A stretch of DNA of 64,000 bases from Carpediemonas membranifera. Its lineage: Eukaryota > Fornicata. Below, one piece after another: positions 50,998-59,920 of this stretch. A program made the translations under genes and the position numbers. The notes under the pieces were generated by a model. That model saw only the letters and a program-made list of their open reading frames with translations, searched no databases and was not told the origin of the DNA. Positions within the stretch are counted from its first letter, which is position 1. Each line of letters begins with the position of its first letter. Location of the stretch: assembly GCA_019828565.1 (NCBI GenBank), contig JAHDYR010000015.1, forward strand, positions 558,001 through 622,000. The letters are read 5' to 3'.

Positions 50998-51480
50998 ATG
51001 CCTTCCAAGATATACACGGTGAAGGCTTCCGTTAACAAGGCCATTGGCGAGATTAACGGCGGAGGCGATAACAACGCGCCGCGGCGAGGAAGAGGAAATC
51101 TTGAACCCAGCATGCGTTCTTTCACGCAGGCTAAGTACACATTCACTTGCCTGCTTGCGTGCGTCTCTGCATCTGCGCACGTGTTGACCCCACCGAGGAC
51201 GGTCAACCTGTTCGACCAGGAGGTCCTCAAGGAGATCGTCAGCATTGCTCAGCAAAAGGTGTCGAAGGCAAAGGCAGCGGATCGGTGCAGGTGGATTGGC
51301 GACCTGGCGATGTGGAGGGACCCTGACATAACCCCACTCGTCCAGGACTTCGTCACGGCTTATAGCTACCTTGGCTTGTGCAAGCCATTTGACACCTGGT
51401 TGGGCGAGTACTCCACAGCCACCCGGGTACCTGACCCGTCTTCGTGCTGGATTAGAACGGGTGCGTCCGCTCCTCCATGA
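50998..51480 (+). CDS. Probable N-terminal part of the Fanzor protein
   Basis: ATG 50998 (MPSKIYTVKASVNKAI) opens a 160-residue frame with a Gly/Asn-rich basic stretch (GGGDNNAPRRGRGN) and then helical sequence (FDQEVLKEIVSIAQQKVSKA, PLVQDFVTAYSYLGL). From about 51420 the frame loses protein character, while the frame one base later takes over (YLTRLRAGLERVRPLL). The downstream nuclease frame has no suitable ATG of its own before its conserved part, so the two are probably one gene with a 1-nt frameshift near 51420. I found no GT-AG intron of the right length there. Confidence 0.55.
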   Translation: MPSKIYTVKASVNKAIGEINGGGDNNAPRRGRGNLEPSMRSFTQAKYTFTCLLACVSASAHVLTPPRTVNLFDQEVLKEIVSIAQQKVSKAKAADRCRWIGDLAMWRDPDITPLVQDFVTAYSYLGLCKPFDTWLGEYSTATRVPDPSSCWIRTGASAPP

Positions 51481-52882
51481 TCGGCCGGGTGTTCGACAGG
51501 ATTTTCTCGACACCCTAGGCGAGCTCGACACTGAGGTTGCCACCATAGCCGCCGATCATGGCATGCATCATCGTCAAATGCATGCATCTCCCGAGGGGCA
51601 ACGGGTGGGTCGCACTGGTACCGTGGCCGAGGCCCTCGTCGGCGTGCTGTCGTGTGTCACGCGCATGAGTGCTGCAGTGACCAAGCTGGTCACACTCACT
51701 CGTGCCGTGAACCTCGAGCTCAGTCAGGCCCTGCCAGAGCCGAAGCTCGTCCCGTTCGTGCCGATGGCACCGGTCAGGCCTGGGTTCATGACCATCGAGC
51801 GCGGAGTAACAGCGCTCACCCCAGCGATGAAGAGGCGCCTCCGTGTGCACGTGAATTGGTCAGCAACCAAGAACTTGACCGACGAGCAGGTTGATAGATA
51901 CGAGCGTGATCACGGCGACATCACCAAGCTCCGCAGAGTGCTCTCTGTGAGGACTGACGGGGTCTCTGTTGCTGTGACGGTTTGGGTGGGTCGCGAGAAA
52001 TACAGTGGCGGTCGGGTGGCTGACCGGCCCACGTACAAAAAGGGTAGCAGCAACAAGCGGGCTCGGCTCGGTCAGGATGACGCCGAGGCTACTCCTGCCC
52101 CGGACATTCAAGCTCTCATGGGCTTCGACCCTGGTGCTCGGTCGCTGGACGGCTACACGATCTGCCGCCCAGACGGGCAGAGTGTATCTGGCGTACTCGC
52201 TAAGTGTGGCTACACTGCCACCCCCTCTTTCCGCGTGAATATGAGCGCAGCATCGTTCAAAACGACAAGTCTAGAGGCTCTCAAACAGTCGATTAGGTTT
52301 GTCCATGAGAACATCGTTCAGATCATCAACGAGGGGACGAGAAAGTGTTTCCGCCGGGCGACTTTTGCCAATCACTGTCTGCGCCAGAAGCACTTCGCCC
52401 GGGCTGGACGTCAACTCCTGGATGATCTCGGCGGGCGCCCCCCGGAGCCCATTCACCTCGAAGTCGCGTATGGGGCTGCACTGTTCGGTTCCGCCGGCAC
52501 TCCCTCCTGTGCTCCGTACCGCCACTTTGCTCGAGCTCTCCCTGGCATCATGCTCCGGCACAACGTCGTCGTGAGTGTCACGATGGTCTCGGAATTCCGC
52601 ACTTCCATCGTGTGCCCATACTGCAAAGCACACTTCAGACGTGTGGTGTACACACACCGCACCATGCTCTGCCAGAATCCCGCGTGCGAGGGAGCTCCAT
52701 GGCGCGTTGAACGGCTTCGTCGGCATCCCGAGCAGAGAGACACACTTCTCAATCTCTCACACCGAGATAAGAGCGCCAGCGAGAACATCCTTTGGTGCAC
52801 CTACGATGCAACTTCAGATCAGATAGAGCAATCTCCTTTCCACTACGACTCCCAGAGAGGTGCTCTTCCTCGCTATCATTAA
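51371..52882 (+). CDS. Fanzor nuclease (eukaryotic TnpB homologue, RuvC + zinc ribbon)
   Basis: Fanzors are RNA-guided DNA endonucleases of mobile elements, related to TnpB and Cas12. The RuvC-I Asp is in LMGFDPGARSLDGYTI (codon 52127). A RuvC-II Glu is likely in IHLEVAYGAALFG (52460). Next is EFRTSIVCPYC, matching the EYRTS-x-x-C signature before the zinc ribbon, whose four Cys are CPYC (52613, 52622) and CQNPAC (52670, 52685). The RuvC-III Asp is in HRDKSASENIL (52766). The N-terminal half is helical and basic with KRRLRVHVNW, a likely RNA/DNA-binding part. The open frame starts near 51371 without a good ATG, so its N terminus lies in the frame of 50998-51480. Two hairpins follow the stop. 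No transposase gene is seen nearby. Confidence 0.85.
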   Translation: MACASHLTPGWASTPQPPGYLTRLRAGLERVRPLLHDRPGVRQDFLDTLGELDTEVATIAADHGMHHRQMHASPEGQRVGRTGTVAEALVGVLSCVTRMSAAVTKLVTLTRAVNLELSQALPEPKLVPFVPMAPVRPGFMTIERGVTALTPAMKRRLRVHVNWSATKNLTDEQVDRYERDHGDITKLRRVLSVRTDGVSVAVTVWVGREKYSGGRVADRPTYKKGSSNKRARLGQDDAEATPAPDIQALMGFDPGARSLDGYTICRPDGQSVSGVLAKCGYTATPSFRVNMSAASFKTTSLEALKQSIRFVHENIVQIINEGTRKCFRRATFANHCLRQKHFARAGRQLLDDLGGRPPEPIHLEVAYGAALFGSAGTPSCAPYRHFARALPGIMLRHNVVVSVTMVSEFRTSIVCPYCKAHFRRVVYTHRTMLCQNPACEGAPWRVERLRRHPEQRDTLLNLSHRDKSASENILWCTYDATSDQIEQSPFHYDSQRGALPRYH

Positions 52883-52920
52883 CTTGCTAAGTTGAGCAAG
52901 CACGCGCTGCAGCGCGCGTG
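52883..52920 (+). ncRNA. Two hairpins directly after the Fanzor stop: candidate guide-RNA scaffold or element end
   Basis: Hairpin 1: CTTGCT (52883-52888), 6-nt loop, AGCAAG (52895-52900); it can also refold as AACTT/AAGTT. Hairpin 2: CACGCGC (52901-52907), loop TGCAGC, GCGCGTG (52914-52920), 7 GC-rich pairs. They begin on the base after the TAA. In TnpB and Fanzor loci the guide RNA overlaps or follows the 3' end of the gene and ends at the element boundary. The RNA call is inference; a terminator is the alternative. Confidence 0.45.
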
Positions 52921-53254
52921 ATATGCTGCGCACGATTGATAGAGTATGATGAACCACACTGCGATCCTGATGCTGCTTGGATCACTGTGTGTTTTGGACT
53001 CAGCAATTCTAATCCTGCGCGGCACATCGACATGTCGCCCACAGACTGCGCCAACCGCCCCATGCACCGTCACAGGGCATCGAGACATACATCATGGGCC
53101 AAGAGTTCCTCCAACCACCCGATCCCCGTCTGGCCCAAGCAGGAAGAGATGCCGTGGACCCTTGCCTGAAGCACATGACCAAGCTGGTCTGCACCACTAA
53201 ACCGTCAAGCGTCAGCCTTGACACTGACGTTTGACGGAAGCAGACCGACCAGCT
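52921..53254. other. Region between the Fanzor locus and the membrane-protein gene
   Basis: No gene seen. If the hairpins belong to a guide RNA, its 3' end and the right boundary of the element should lie in the first part. Short open frames here have no recognisable content. Confidence 0.45.
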
Positions 53255-53266
53255 GGCAGTTTAAGG
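53255..53266 (+). promoter_or_regulatory. GCANTTTAWG motif upstream of the membrane-protein gene
   Basis: GGCAGTTTAAGG ends 12 nt before the ATG at 53279, in the sense orientation. Confidence 0.4.
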
Positions 53267-53278
53267 AAAGCGACGCAG

Positions 53279-54955
53279 ATGCAGAACGGCCGAACGGAGC
53301 GGAAGCTGTTCCTAATAGTCTCACTTCTTTGTCTGTTTGGGTGCATTAGCGCGGTCCACATCCCACAGACGAGGAATTGCGACTTCGGGATCCTAGATGG
53401 GATGTTCACGTACCGTTACGTGCTCATCATGGACAATGAGACGGCGATTAATCAGTTTACCACTATAGAGTTCAATATTGAGGTTCTGTGGCCGAATACA
53501 GGCGAGTTCTGTATCGGGGACACGCTAACGAAGTCAGTCGTATACAACGGCGATGAATACGACTTCGCCGTCAAGTATGTCAAGTCCTACACTGAGAGCG
53601 GTGGATCCAGACTCTTCCAGTTTGAAGTTGCCGTATTTGACGCCATCTGGCAGCCGACGGTGACCATCGACGTACCCTTCCAGTCGGCTCTCGAGCACTA
53701 CAACATGCGTGTCGCCGTCAACCACTACAACGACCCCTCCGTGCCCCTCGACAGCTTCATCCTCTACCTCGACGGCCCGTCCCACCAGACGGTGCCCTTT
53801 GGCCACAAGAGCGCCCCGATCGCCGTGCACTCATCCCCCCCGGTCGATCTCAGCACGACAGGGCTCTCTGTATACGCAGTACTGCCCGAGGACACGAGCA
53901 CGCTGGGCCAGCTGGAGACGTGCCCGGGCCTGGCGACTGGGACGGCCACGTACGAGCTCGTGGTTGGGTTGGAGCTGCACTACTGCTACCTCGTTATTTC
54001 ATACAGGTCGCCTGCCCACCCAGTGCAGTTTTGCGTCCACCGGAAGAAGATGGCGCCGTCGTCATCGGCGACAAAGGTTGTCCGCGGTCTCGACATCAAC
54101 GTGAAGCTCGACAACGTCAACAAGGACGGCCAGACGACCCTGCAGCACCGATTCCTCTACAGCACGGCGAACTCGAACCCGCTTGACCTGTACGACGGCG
54201 ACGCGCTGACGCTGCTGACGGGTCATCTGGTCGACTGTGCCGACCCACGGGACTGCCACCCCCAGTCAATCAAACTGGCGCCTGTGATCGACGGGACGGA
54301 GTACACGATGAAGTACGCCGTGATGGAGTACCACATCCCCACCGCGGATGACGGGCACGACGGGGCAGCGTTCACCGCGACCACGGCCCTGCAGGTTGGC
54401 TGTGTCGCCAAGCTCGTGTACAACGACCTGCACCTCCCGGGCGGTACCGAGCCCCGTTCCGACTGGGGCAACACCACGCTGACCGTGACGATCGAGCTGG
54501 TCGAGCTGGGCAGCCTCGTGATGAGTCTAACCGACCTCGTCATGCTCGCCGCGCTCATTGTCGTCATCGTCGGTGGGTGCTCTCTCTTTAACTGCACGTT
54601 CATCTCCAACGCGCTGCCACTTGTCCGGGCCTACAGCTGGACAAAGTCCAAGGCCCTCAAGCTGCTGGGGAAGAACCAGCAGACCGTCTTCCGGCCGTAC
54701 CGCCTCGAGAACCGCGGCACGCTGGACCCGTTTGCCGACGACGACTACGGTGTCGAGGGGGAGTCGATGCCCATGCTCTACCGGGAGGACCCCTACCCCG
54801 AGAGATACCTCGACAGCTTCGACGGGTTTGACGGGCAGGACGACGCGTACCAGGATCTGGACGACAGCCTGGACCTCCGTCATAGCCCCATGTCGGGCAG
54901 CTACGACACCGGGTCTGGGTTCATGAGGGGGGCCGACCTGGCCAGCCTGATATGA
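53279..54955 (+). CDS. Type I membrane protein of unknown function
   Basis: 558 residues; family not recognised. ATG 53279 is chosen because it gives a clean signal peptide (MQNGRTERK then LFLIVSLLCLFGCISA). The extracellular or lumenal part (about 25-420) is rich in beta strands with scattered Cys and several N-glycosylation sequons (NET, NTT). One membrane helix (MLAALIVVIVGGCSLF, about 435-455) is followed by a short basic stretch and a ~100-residue acidic, Tyr/Asp-rich cytoplasmic tail (DSFDGFDGQDDAYQDLDDSLD). The layout resembles a surface or sorting receptor, or the fusogen HAP2, but no diagnostic motif for either is seen. No frame break. Confidence 0.65.
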   Translation: MQNGRTERKLFLIVSLLCLFGCISAVHIPQTRNCDFGILDGMFTYRYVLIMDNETAINQFTTIEFNIEVLWPNTGEFCIGDTLTKSVVYNGDEYDFAVKYVKSYTESGGSRLFQFEVAVFDAIWQPTVTIDVPFQSALEHYNMRVAVNHYNDPSVPLDSFILYLDGPSHQTVPFGHKSAPIAVHSSPPVDLSTTGLSVYAVLPEDTSTLGQLETCPGLATGTATYELVVGLELHYCYLVISYRSPAHPVQFCVHRKKMAPSSSATKVVRGLDINVKLDNVNKDGQTTLQHRFLYSTANSNPLDLYDGDALTLLTGHLVDCADPRDCHPQSIKLAPVIDGTEYTMKYAVMEYHIPTADDGHDGAAFTATTALQVGCVAKLVYNDLHLPGGTEPRSDWGNTTLTVTIELVELGSLVMSLTDLVMLAALIVVIVGGCSLFNCTFISNALPLVRAYSWTKSKALKLLGKNQQTVFRPYRLENRGTLDPFADDDYGVEGESMPMLYREDPYPERYLDSFDGFDGQDDAYQDLDDSLDLRHSPMSGSYDTGSGFMRGADLASLI

Positions 54956-55359
54956 GCATAGACAACTACTGTTAAATAGACGGATCTGGCAGATATGGTG
55001 AATATCGTGTCGATCTCATTGTAGCCGACTGCGTCGGAGTCACGACGACCAACTACTAGCAGGCGATAAGAACGATCATGGGAGCTCAGCAGAGCGGTAC
55101 AAACACTTTAAGCCCGGAATTTCATCCAGATTTCCGATTGAAGGATGAGGGGAGCACCACATACTCGGTGCCCAGCAATGGAACGGAGAAGAGATGCTAA
55201 GGCGCGTTTAGATGATATATCATAGAGATAAAGACTGTATTATGGCGGATACGAGCCTAGTTGGAAACTATTTGATTGGTGTGGCGCCACCATAGACGAC
55301 CATGTCAAGATGAGAAGGCCATGGCGATGAGACACCGATGGTAGGTCATGTTTACTGGC
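54956..55359. other. Intergenic region, membrane protein / alpha-tubulin (convergent)
   Basis: About 400 bp holding the 3' regions of two convergent genes. No gene or strong structure seen; a GGGAGCACC...GGTGCCC imperfect hairpin lies near 55150. Confidence 0.45.
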
Positions 55360-56712
55360 TTAGTACTCGAACTCCTCCTCCTGCTCCTCCTCGGCAGTGT
55401 CGGCGCCGATCTCCTCGTAATCCTTCTCGAGGGCAGCGATATCCTCACGGGCCTCAGAGAACTCACCCTCCTCCATACCCTCACCGACGTACCAGTGGAC
55501 GAAGGCACGCTTGGCGTACATGAGGTCGAACTTGTGGTCCATGCGGGACCAGACCTCAGCGATAGCGGTGGTGTTGGAGATCATCAGGCAAGAGCGCTGG
55601 ACCTTGGCGAGGTCACCACCGGGGACGACGGTGGGAGGCTGGTAGTTGATGCCAACCTTGAAGCCAGTGGGGCACCAGTCAACGAACTGGATTGTACGCT
55701 TGGTCTTGATGGTAGCGATGGAGGCGTTGACGTCCTTGGGGACGACATCACCGCGGTACATAAGACAGCAGGCCATGTACTTGCCGTGGCGGGGGTCGCA
55801 CTTGACCATGGAGTTGCTGGGCTCGAAGACAGCGTTGGTGAGCTCGGCAACGGAGAGCTGCTCGTGGTAGGCCTTCTCAGCAGAGATGATGGGGCTGTAG
55901 GAGCAGAGGGGGAAGTGGATACGGGGGTAGGGGACAAGGTTGGTCTGGAACTCAGTGAGATCAACGTTGAGGGCACCGTCGAAACGGAGGGAGGCGGTGA
56001 TCGAGGAGATGCACTGGGCGATCAGGCGGTTGAGGTTGGTGTAGGTGGGGCGATCGATGTCGAGGTTGCGGCGGCAGATGTCGTACATGGCCTCGTTGTC
56101 AACCATGAAGGCGCAGTCGGAGTGCTCGAGCATGGAGTGAGCGGCGAGGACGGTGTTGTAGGGCTCGACAACAGCGGTAGCGACCTGGGGGGAGGGGTAG
56201 ACAGCGAATTCGAGCTTGGACTTCTTGCCGTAGTCGACAGAGAGGCGCTCGAGGAGGAGGGAGCCGAAACCAGAGCCAGTGCCACCACCGAAGGAGTGGA
56301 AGATCAGGAAGCCCTGGAGGCCAGTGCAGTTGTCAGCGAGCTTACGGATACGGTCGAGGACGAGGTCGACGAGCTCCTTGCCGATGGTGTAGTGGCCACG
56401 AGCGTAGTTGTTGGCAGCATCCTCCTTGCCGGAGATGAGCTGCTCGGGGTGGAACAGCTGGCGGTAGACGCCAGAGCGGACCTCATCGACAACGGTGGGC
56501 TCGAGATCGACGAAGACGGCGCGGGGGACGTGCTTGCCGGCACCAGTCTCAGAGAAGAAGGTGTTGAAGGCGTCGTCACCGCCACCGATGGTCTTGTCAG
56601 AGGGCATCTGGCCGTCGGGCTGGATGCCGTGCTCGAGGCAGTAGAGCTCCCAGCAGGAGTTACCGATCTGGACACCGGCCTGGCCGATGTGGATAGAGAT
56701 ACACTCGCGCAT
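55360..56712 (-). CDS. Alpha-tubulin
   Basis: 450 residues, the standard length. Forms the alpha/beta dimer of microtubules. The start at 56712 gives the canonical [19 protein letters not shown]; 38 further open codons upstream are leader. Lys40 is present in [14 protein letters not shown], the acetylation site of stable axonemal microtubules, fitting a flagellated cell. The GTP signature [12 protein letters not shown] is intact. The C-terminal tail [10 protein letters not shown] is acidic and ends in Tyr, the substrate of tyrosination/detyrosination. No intron or frameshift. Confidence 0.98.
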   Translation of the reverse strand: MRECISIHIGQAGVQIGNSCWELYCLEHGIQPDGQMPSDKTIGGGDDAFNTFFSETGAGKHVPRAVFVDLEPTVVDEVRSGVYRQLFHPEQLISGKEDAANNYARGHYTIGKELVDLVLDRIRKLADNCTGLQGFLIFHSFGGGTGSGFGSLLLERLSVDYGKKSKLEFAVYPSPQVATAVVEPYNTVLAAHSMLEHSDCAFMVDNEAMYDICRRNLDIDRPTYTNLNRLIAQCISSITASLRFDGALNVDLTEFQTNLVPYPRIHFPLCSYSPIISAEKAYHEQLSVAELTNAVFEPSNSMVKCDPRHGKYMACCLMYRGDVVPKDVNASIATIKTKRTIQFVDWCPTGFKVGINYQPPTVVPGGDLAKVQRSCLMISNTTAIAEVWSRMDHKFDLMYAKRAFVHWYVGEGMEEGEFSEAREDIAALEKDYEEIGADTAEEEQEEEFEY

Positions 56713-57206
56713 GATTACCGTGTGAGGGAGAGAGAGTTGGCTGTAGGCATGCGGCGGGAAGTAGCAGCTGCAGAGAGGTGTTTCAACGAAATCAAACGCT
56801 GAGTTTTTGCGCGCAGATTTTTGCACGAAAATCTCCGGCGATTTGCTCCAATCACGAAGTGAATGGAGGATTACGCTTCAGCAACTTTGTTTCCATGCTT
56901 TTTGCCCAGTAAATGCCAAGAATACGAACAATATGCTTGAACTTGTGGAAGTGCTTGGCGCTCGACACAGACGTGTCGGCGAGTCGAAAGGAGTCGAGAA
57001 CCTGCGGCAAAAATTACCAAAAATGCTCAATTCAAAGCAGTGATAATGGACACCAACTTGAAGGGAGAGAAACCGGCTTGCGGTAGCAGCTTCAACGAGG
57101 GTGGCTTCGTTTCTCAACGGTTACGGTTCAGTGTCGACCTCGCGGGGCATCCGGGGAGGGTCGTTTACTGGAGTGTCGCGTGGAGAGAGTATGTACATAA
57201 ACCGCG
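56713..57206. other. Intergenic region upstream of alpha-tubulin
   Basis: Nearly 500 bp without a supportable gene. It contains the tubulin 5' region and the 3' end of the coiled-coil gene. Pyrimidine-rich sequence on the tubulin coding strand lies just before its ATG. No GCANTTTAWG motif found here. Confidence 0.5.
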
Positions 57207-58478
57207 TCACCTGATGGTCGACCCAAACAACACCCCGCCCCGCCCCGAGCCTCGGCCCTTAGCCTGCGCACTAGGACGCCGGTTCAGGATCATCTGCAGC
57301 CGGCTAACCTCGTCCTCTGCCGCTCGAGCCCGACGCTTGAGGGTGACGTGCTCGGCGAACTGCGTGGTGCCCGACACCCTGCGGACGTCGCTCTCAGCCC
57401 GCCTGAGGTCAGACCTCGCCTGGTCCAGCTCCGCCCTGAGTCGCGTGGCGACGTCCCTCTCTGCCGCCAGGGCCTCCTTGAGGGTCCGGAGATCGTCGTC
57501 TGTCGCCACCAGCCGGGCTCTCAGCGTCCCAGTCGTCCGCTCCATGCCGGCCACCTGCCGCTCCAGCTCCTTGACGTCCTCAGCCATGCGGGCCTCGCGC
57601 TCCTTGCTGGATTCCATCTCGGCCTTCATCCGCTGTGATGAGAGGTGCGCGAGGACGCCGCTCTCGGTCCGCGGGACACCAGTGCTGCCCCGCACTAGCG
57701 TCTGCCGGTCCGTGTGCCTCTGCAGCTGCCGCATGGCGTCATCCCGCTCGCTCTGGAGCACCGAGACCCGCTCCCTGAAGGCCTCGACGTCGTCCTGGGC
57801 CTCCTGCAGCTGTGTGTGGAGGATTGAGTACTCGTCGTCGATCGTAGTGTGATCCGCCTGTATCTTCTGCAGATCAGATACGGTCTGCTGCAGCTCCTCG
57901 ACCTTGGCCCGCTCCTGTGCGAGCTTGGCGCCGACGTCCTCTTCGGACTCAAGCTGCTCCTGAAACTGCTGCCGTAGTGTCGCCAGCTCCGCCTGTAACT
58001 GCCTCTCGGTGCACTGCAGCGACTTGTACTGGTTCGTCACCTCCGCCAGCTGGGTCTCGAGTACGATCTTTTCCTGCCGTGCCCGCTGCTCCACCTGGCC
58101 CATTTTGGAGCGGTACACTGAGACGACACTCTCCTTAGCCTGCTCGATGGCGAGGGCCCGGCCGCTCTCCAGGCCCTGCAGGTGCATGCGGGTGTCGTGC
58201 AGACGGCGGGACATCTCCTTGTTGATCTTCGTCGCCTCCTCGAGTTGCTTGTGGAGGGCATCGTTCTCTTCTATCAGGCGTTTCCGGTCCTCTACGTTCT
58301 GTGCATGTTGTCTTGGCGTCGTCCCACCCTCTAGAGAGGCGCGAAGGGTCCTATTCTCAGCAAGGAGCATCCTGTTGTCCTCCTGGGATTGCGCCAGAAG
58401 CTCTAAGGTTGTAAGATTAGCGTCATTTAGCTTGTGATGCCGTTTGAGAGCTGCTAGTTGTGAATCTCGGGCATTCAT
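57207..58478 (-). CDS. Long coiled-coil protein, unknown function
   Basis: 423 residues from ATG 58478 (MNARDSQLAALKRHH); an earlier in-frame start at 58559 would add a hydrophobic stretch unlikely to be coding. Nearly the whole length (about 30-390) is heptad-like, rich in Glu, Gln, Leu and Arg (KRLIEENDALHKQLEEATKI, KLAQERAKVEELQQTVSDLQ), with a short break near residue 270 (GSTGVPRTESGV). The C terminus is basic and Gly/Arg-rich (GRGSGRGG). Such proteins usually serve the cytoskeleton, basal body or Golgi; nothing decides between these. Confidence 0.7.
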   Translation of the reverse strand: MNARDSQLAALKRHHKLNDANLTTLELLAQSQEDNRMLLAENRTLRASLEGGTTPRQHAQNVEDRKRLIEENDALHKQLEEATKINKEMSRRLHDTRMHLQGLESGRALAIEQAKESVVSVYRSKMGQVEQRARQEKIVLETQLAEVTNQYKSLQCTERQLQAELATLRQQFQEQLESEEDVGAKLAQERAKVEELQQTVSDLQKIQADHTTIDDEYSILHTQLQEAQDDVEAFRERVSVLQSERDDAMRQLQRHTDRQTLVRGSTGVPRTESGVLAHLSSQRMKAEMESSKEREARMAEDVKELERQVAGMERTTGTLRARLVATDDDLRTLKEALAAERDVATRLRAELDQARSDLRRAESDVRRVSGTTQFAEHVTLKRRARAAEDEVSRLQMILNRRPSAQAKGRGSGRGGVLFGSTIR

Positions 58479-58703
58479 ATTGCAGCGTTGTTTGTCTTGA
58501 ACGAAAGAAATTCTGGTGAGTCTGACCAGCCAACCGAGACTAGGCAGACAGAGGGCCACGCCACACGGCCCACATCAGCCTACTGTCCATAAAAGGCGCA
58601 TATGCATTGTAATCATTTCATGTCACATCGTTTTCACACTCCCATCCCGCCCCCGCAGGGGCACTTCTTTTCGTTTTTATCAGATATTCTAAAACGCTGC
58701 TAT

Positions 58704-59474
58704 CTACAGCCTGGCCATTTCGAATATCGGAGCGTAACTCGACTGCACGCTCGATATCTCAACCGGGCGTTCGGGGACGCCGTTCAACTCGAACAGCATC
58801 GCCATCAGGGTGGTCTCCCACTTGGAAGGTCGGACTTGGTCAACCCAGTGCCTGAAACCCTCGCTCGTCGGCGCCATGGAGAGCGCTTTCGTCGTCGCGG
58901 CCAGGGCGGCCACGGCGGTTTGCGGCGACACGACGAGGTGGAGCAAGGCTTGAACTCGCGACTCGTAGCCTTCCAGGGAGAAGAGGGCGGCCATCGTCTC
59001 CTCGGGACGGATATCCATGAGGGTCTCGACGATCGTGACGGCGGCGGTCTCGGCGGCGGACGTATTAATATTAATACGCCACTCGAAAAGACGATTGAGG
59101 AAGGTGCTGATGCTTTGCGGCGTAGCCTGCTGATTCCGCAGCTGCTGTCGGCCAAGCAAGACGGCCAAGACCGTGGCGGCCCAGTCGTTGGGACGATTGA
59201 AGCAGGCGCCGAGTCTGGTGAGGACGTCCAAATCGTCCAGATAAACCGGCTCTGAGGTTGATAGGGCGCACGCCTGCTCGACGAGGCCCGGTTGAACCGG
59301 GTGGTGCGGGAACTGGTGCTGGACAGTGCTGCGTTGGATCAAAGCGATGGCAGCCTGGGCGAGAAGGTCGCCACGAAGGGTGAAGTTGCGGCCACTGGAC
59401 TCAAGAGGCTTGATTACGTTGGGGAAAAGGGCCATAAAGACGAAGGAGGGGAGTTCTTCCTCAGAAACGGTCAT
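58704..59474 (-). CDS. Hypothetical protein, helical
   Basis: 256 residues from ATG 59474 (MTVSEEELPSFVFM). Not recognised. Mostly alpha-helical, with Ala/Leu-rich segments (LLAQAAIALIQRS, AAETAAVTIVETLMDI, VAALAATTKALSM) that suggest helical repeats. No signal peptide or membrane helix. Transcribed divergently from the BEACH-like gene. An alternative upstream start at 59618 would add Ser-rich residues. Confidence 0.6.
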   Translation of the reverse strand: MTVSEEELPSFVFMALFPNVIKPLESSGRNFTLRGDLLAQAAIALIQRSTVQHQFPHHPVQPGLVEQACALSTSEPVYLDDLDVLTRLGACFNRPNDWAATVLAVLLGRQQLRNQQATPQSISTFLNRLFEWRININTSAAETAAVTIVETLMDIRPEETMAALFSLEGYESRVQALLHLVVSPQTAVAALAATTKALSMAPTSEGFRHWVDQVRPSKWETTLMAMLFELNGVPERPVEISSVQSSYAPIFEMARL

Positions 59475-59873
59475 AGTAGGGGAAGAAATGAGCTGGGAGA
59501 GGCTAAGATGGAATGATTCCAAAGTACGGGGAGAATGGGACACAGAGATGATACACATTGATGCGAAGAAGCTAAGTAAGCGGCTTTTGCTGAAGCTGTT
59601 TGAGCGACGCCCAGTCACCGAGTTCGAGACCCAATCTCGACCACCGTTTGAGATCCAGGAACAATCAATTGACCCTAATACGGGCGCTGTGTTCCTTATC
59701 AGACGGCGAGTCCAATGATGTCTTTTTCAACTCACACCGCCTGGTCGAATCTTGTGGTAAAGACGAACCGAAAAAAGAAAATGTCGCCCAATCGTGGGAG
59801 AAGGGATTTGTCGCGCAGCCATAAGGTTTTCATAGCGTGTAAACGGCCGTTGCCAGCTAAAACAAGCGCTAAA
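59475..59873. other. Divergent intergenic region
   Basis: About 400 bp between two divergently transcribed genes; no gene seen apart from chance frames. It should hold both promoters. Confidence 0.5.
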
Positions 59874-59885
59874 CCTTAAAGTGCA
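59874..59885 (-). promoter_or_regulatory. GCANTTTAWG motif upstream of the BEACH-like gene
   Basis: CCTTAAAGTGCA, the inverse of the GCACTTTAAG motif before the flippase gene. It ends 35 nt before the proposed ATG at 59921. Confidence 0.35.
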
Positions 59886-59920
59886 TTCACACGAGCCTGC
59901 AGCCAAACCAACATCGAGAC

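Noticed and set aside
50618-52920. Terminal inverted repeats bounding a Fanzor transposon
   Set aside because: No matching inverted or direct repeats found between the upstream region and the hairpin region by eye, so no element boundaries are given.
55348-56802. 484-codon open frame antisense to alpha-tubulin
   Set aside because: Strong codon bias of the tubulin gene keeps the opposite strand open. The sequence is a low-complexity Val/Glu/Gly mirror of tubulin.
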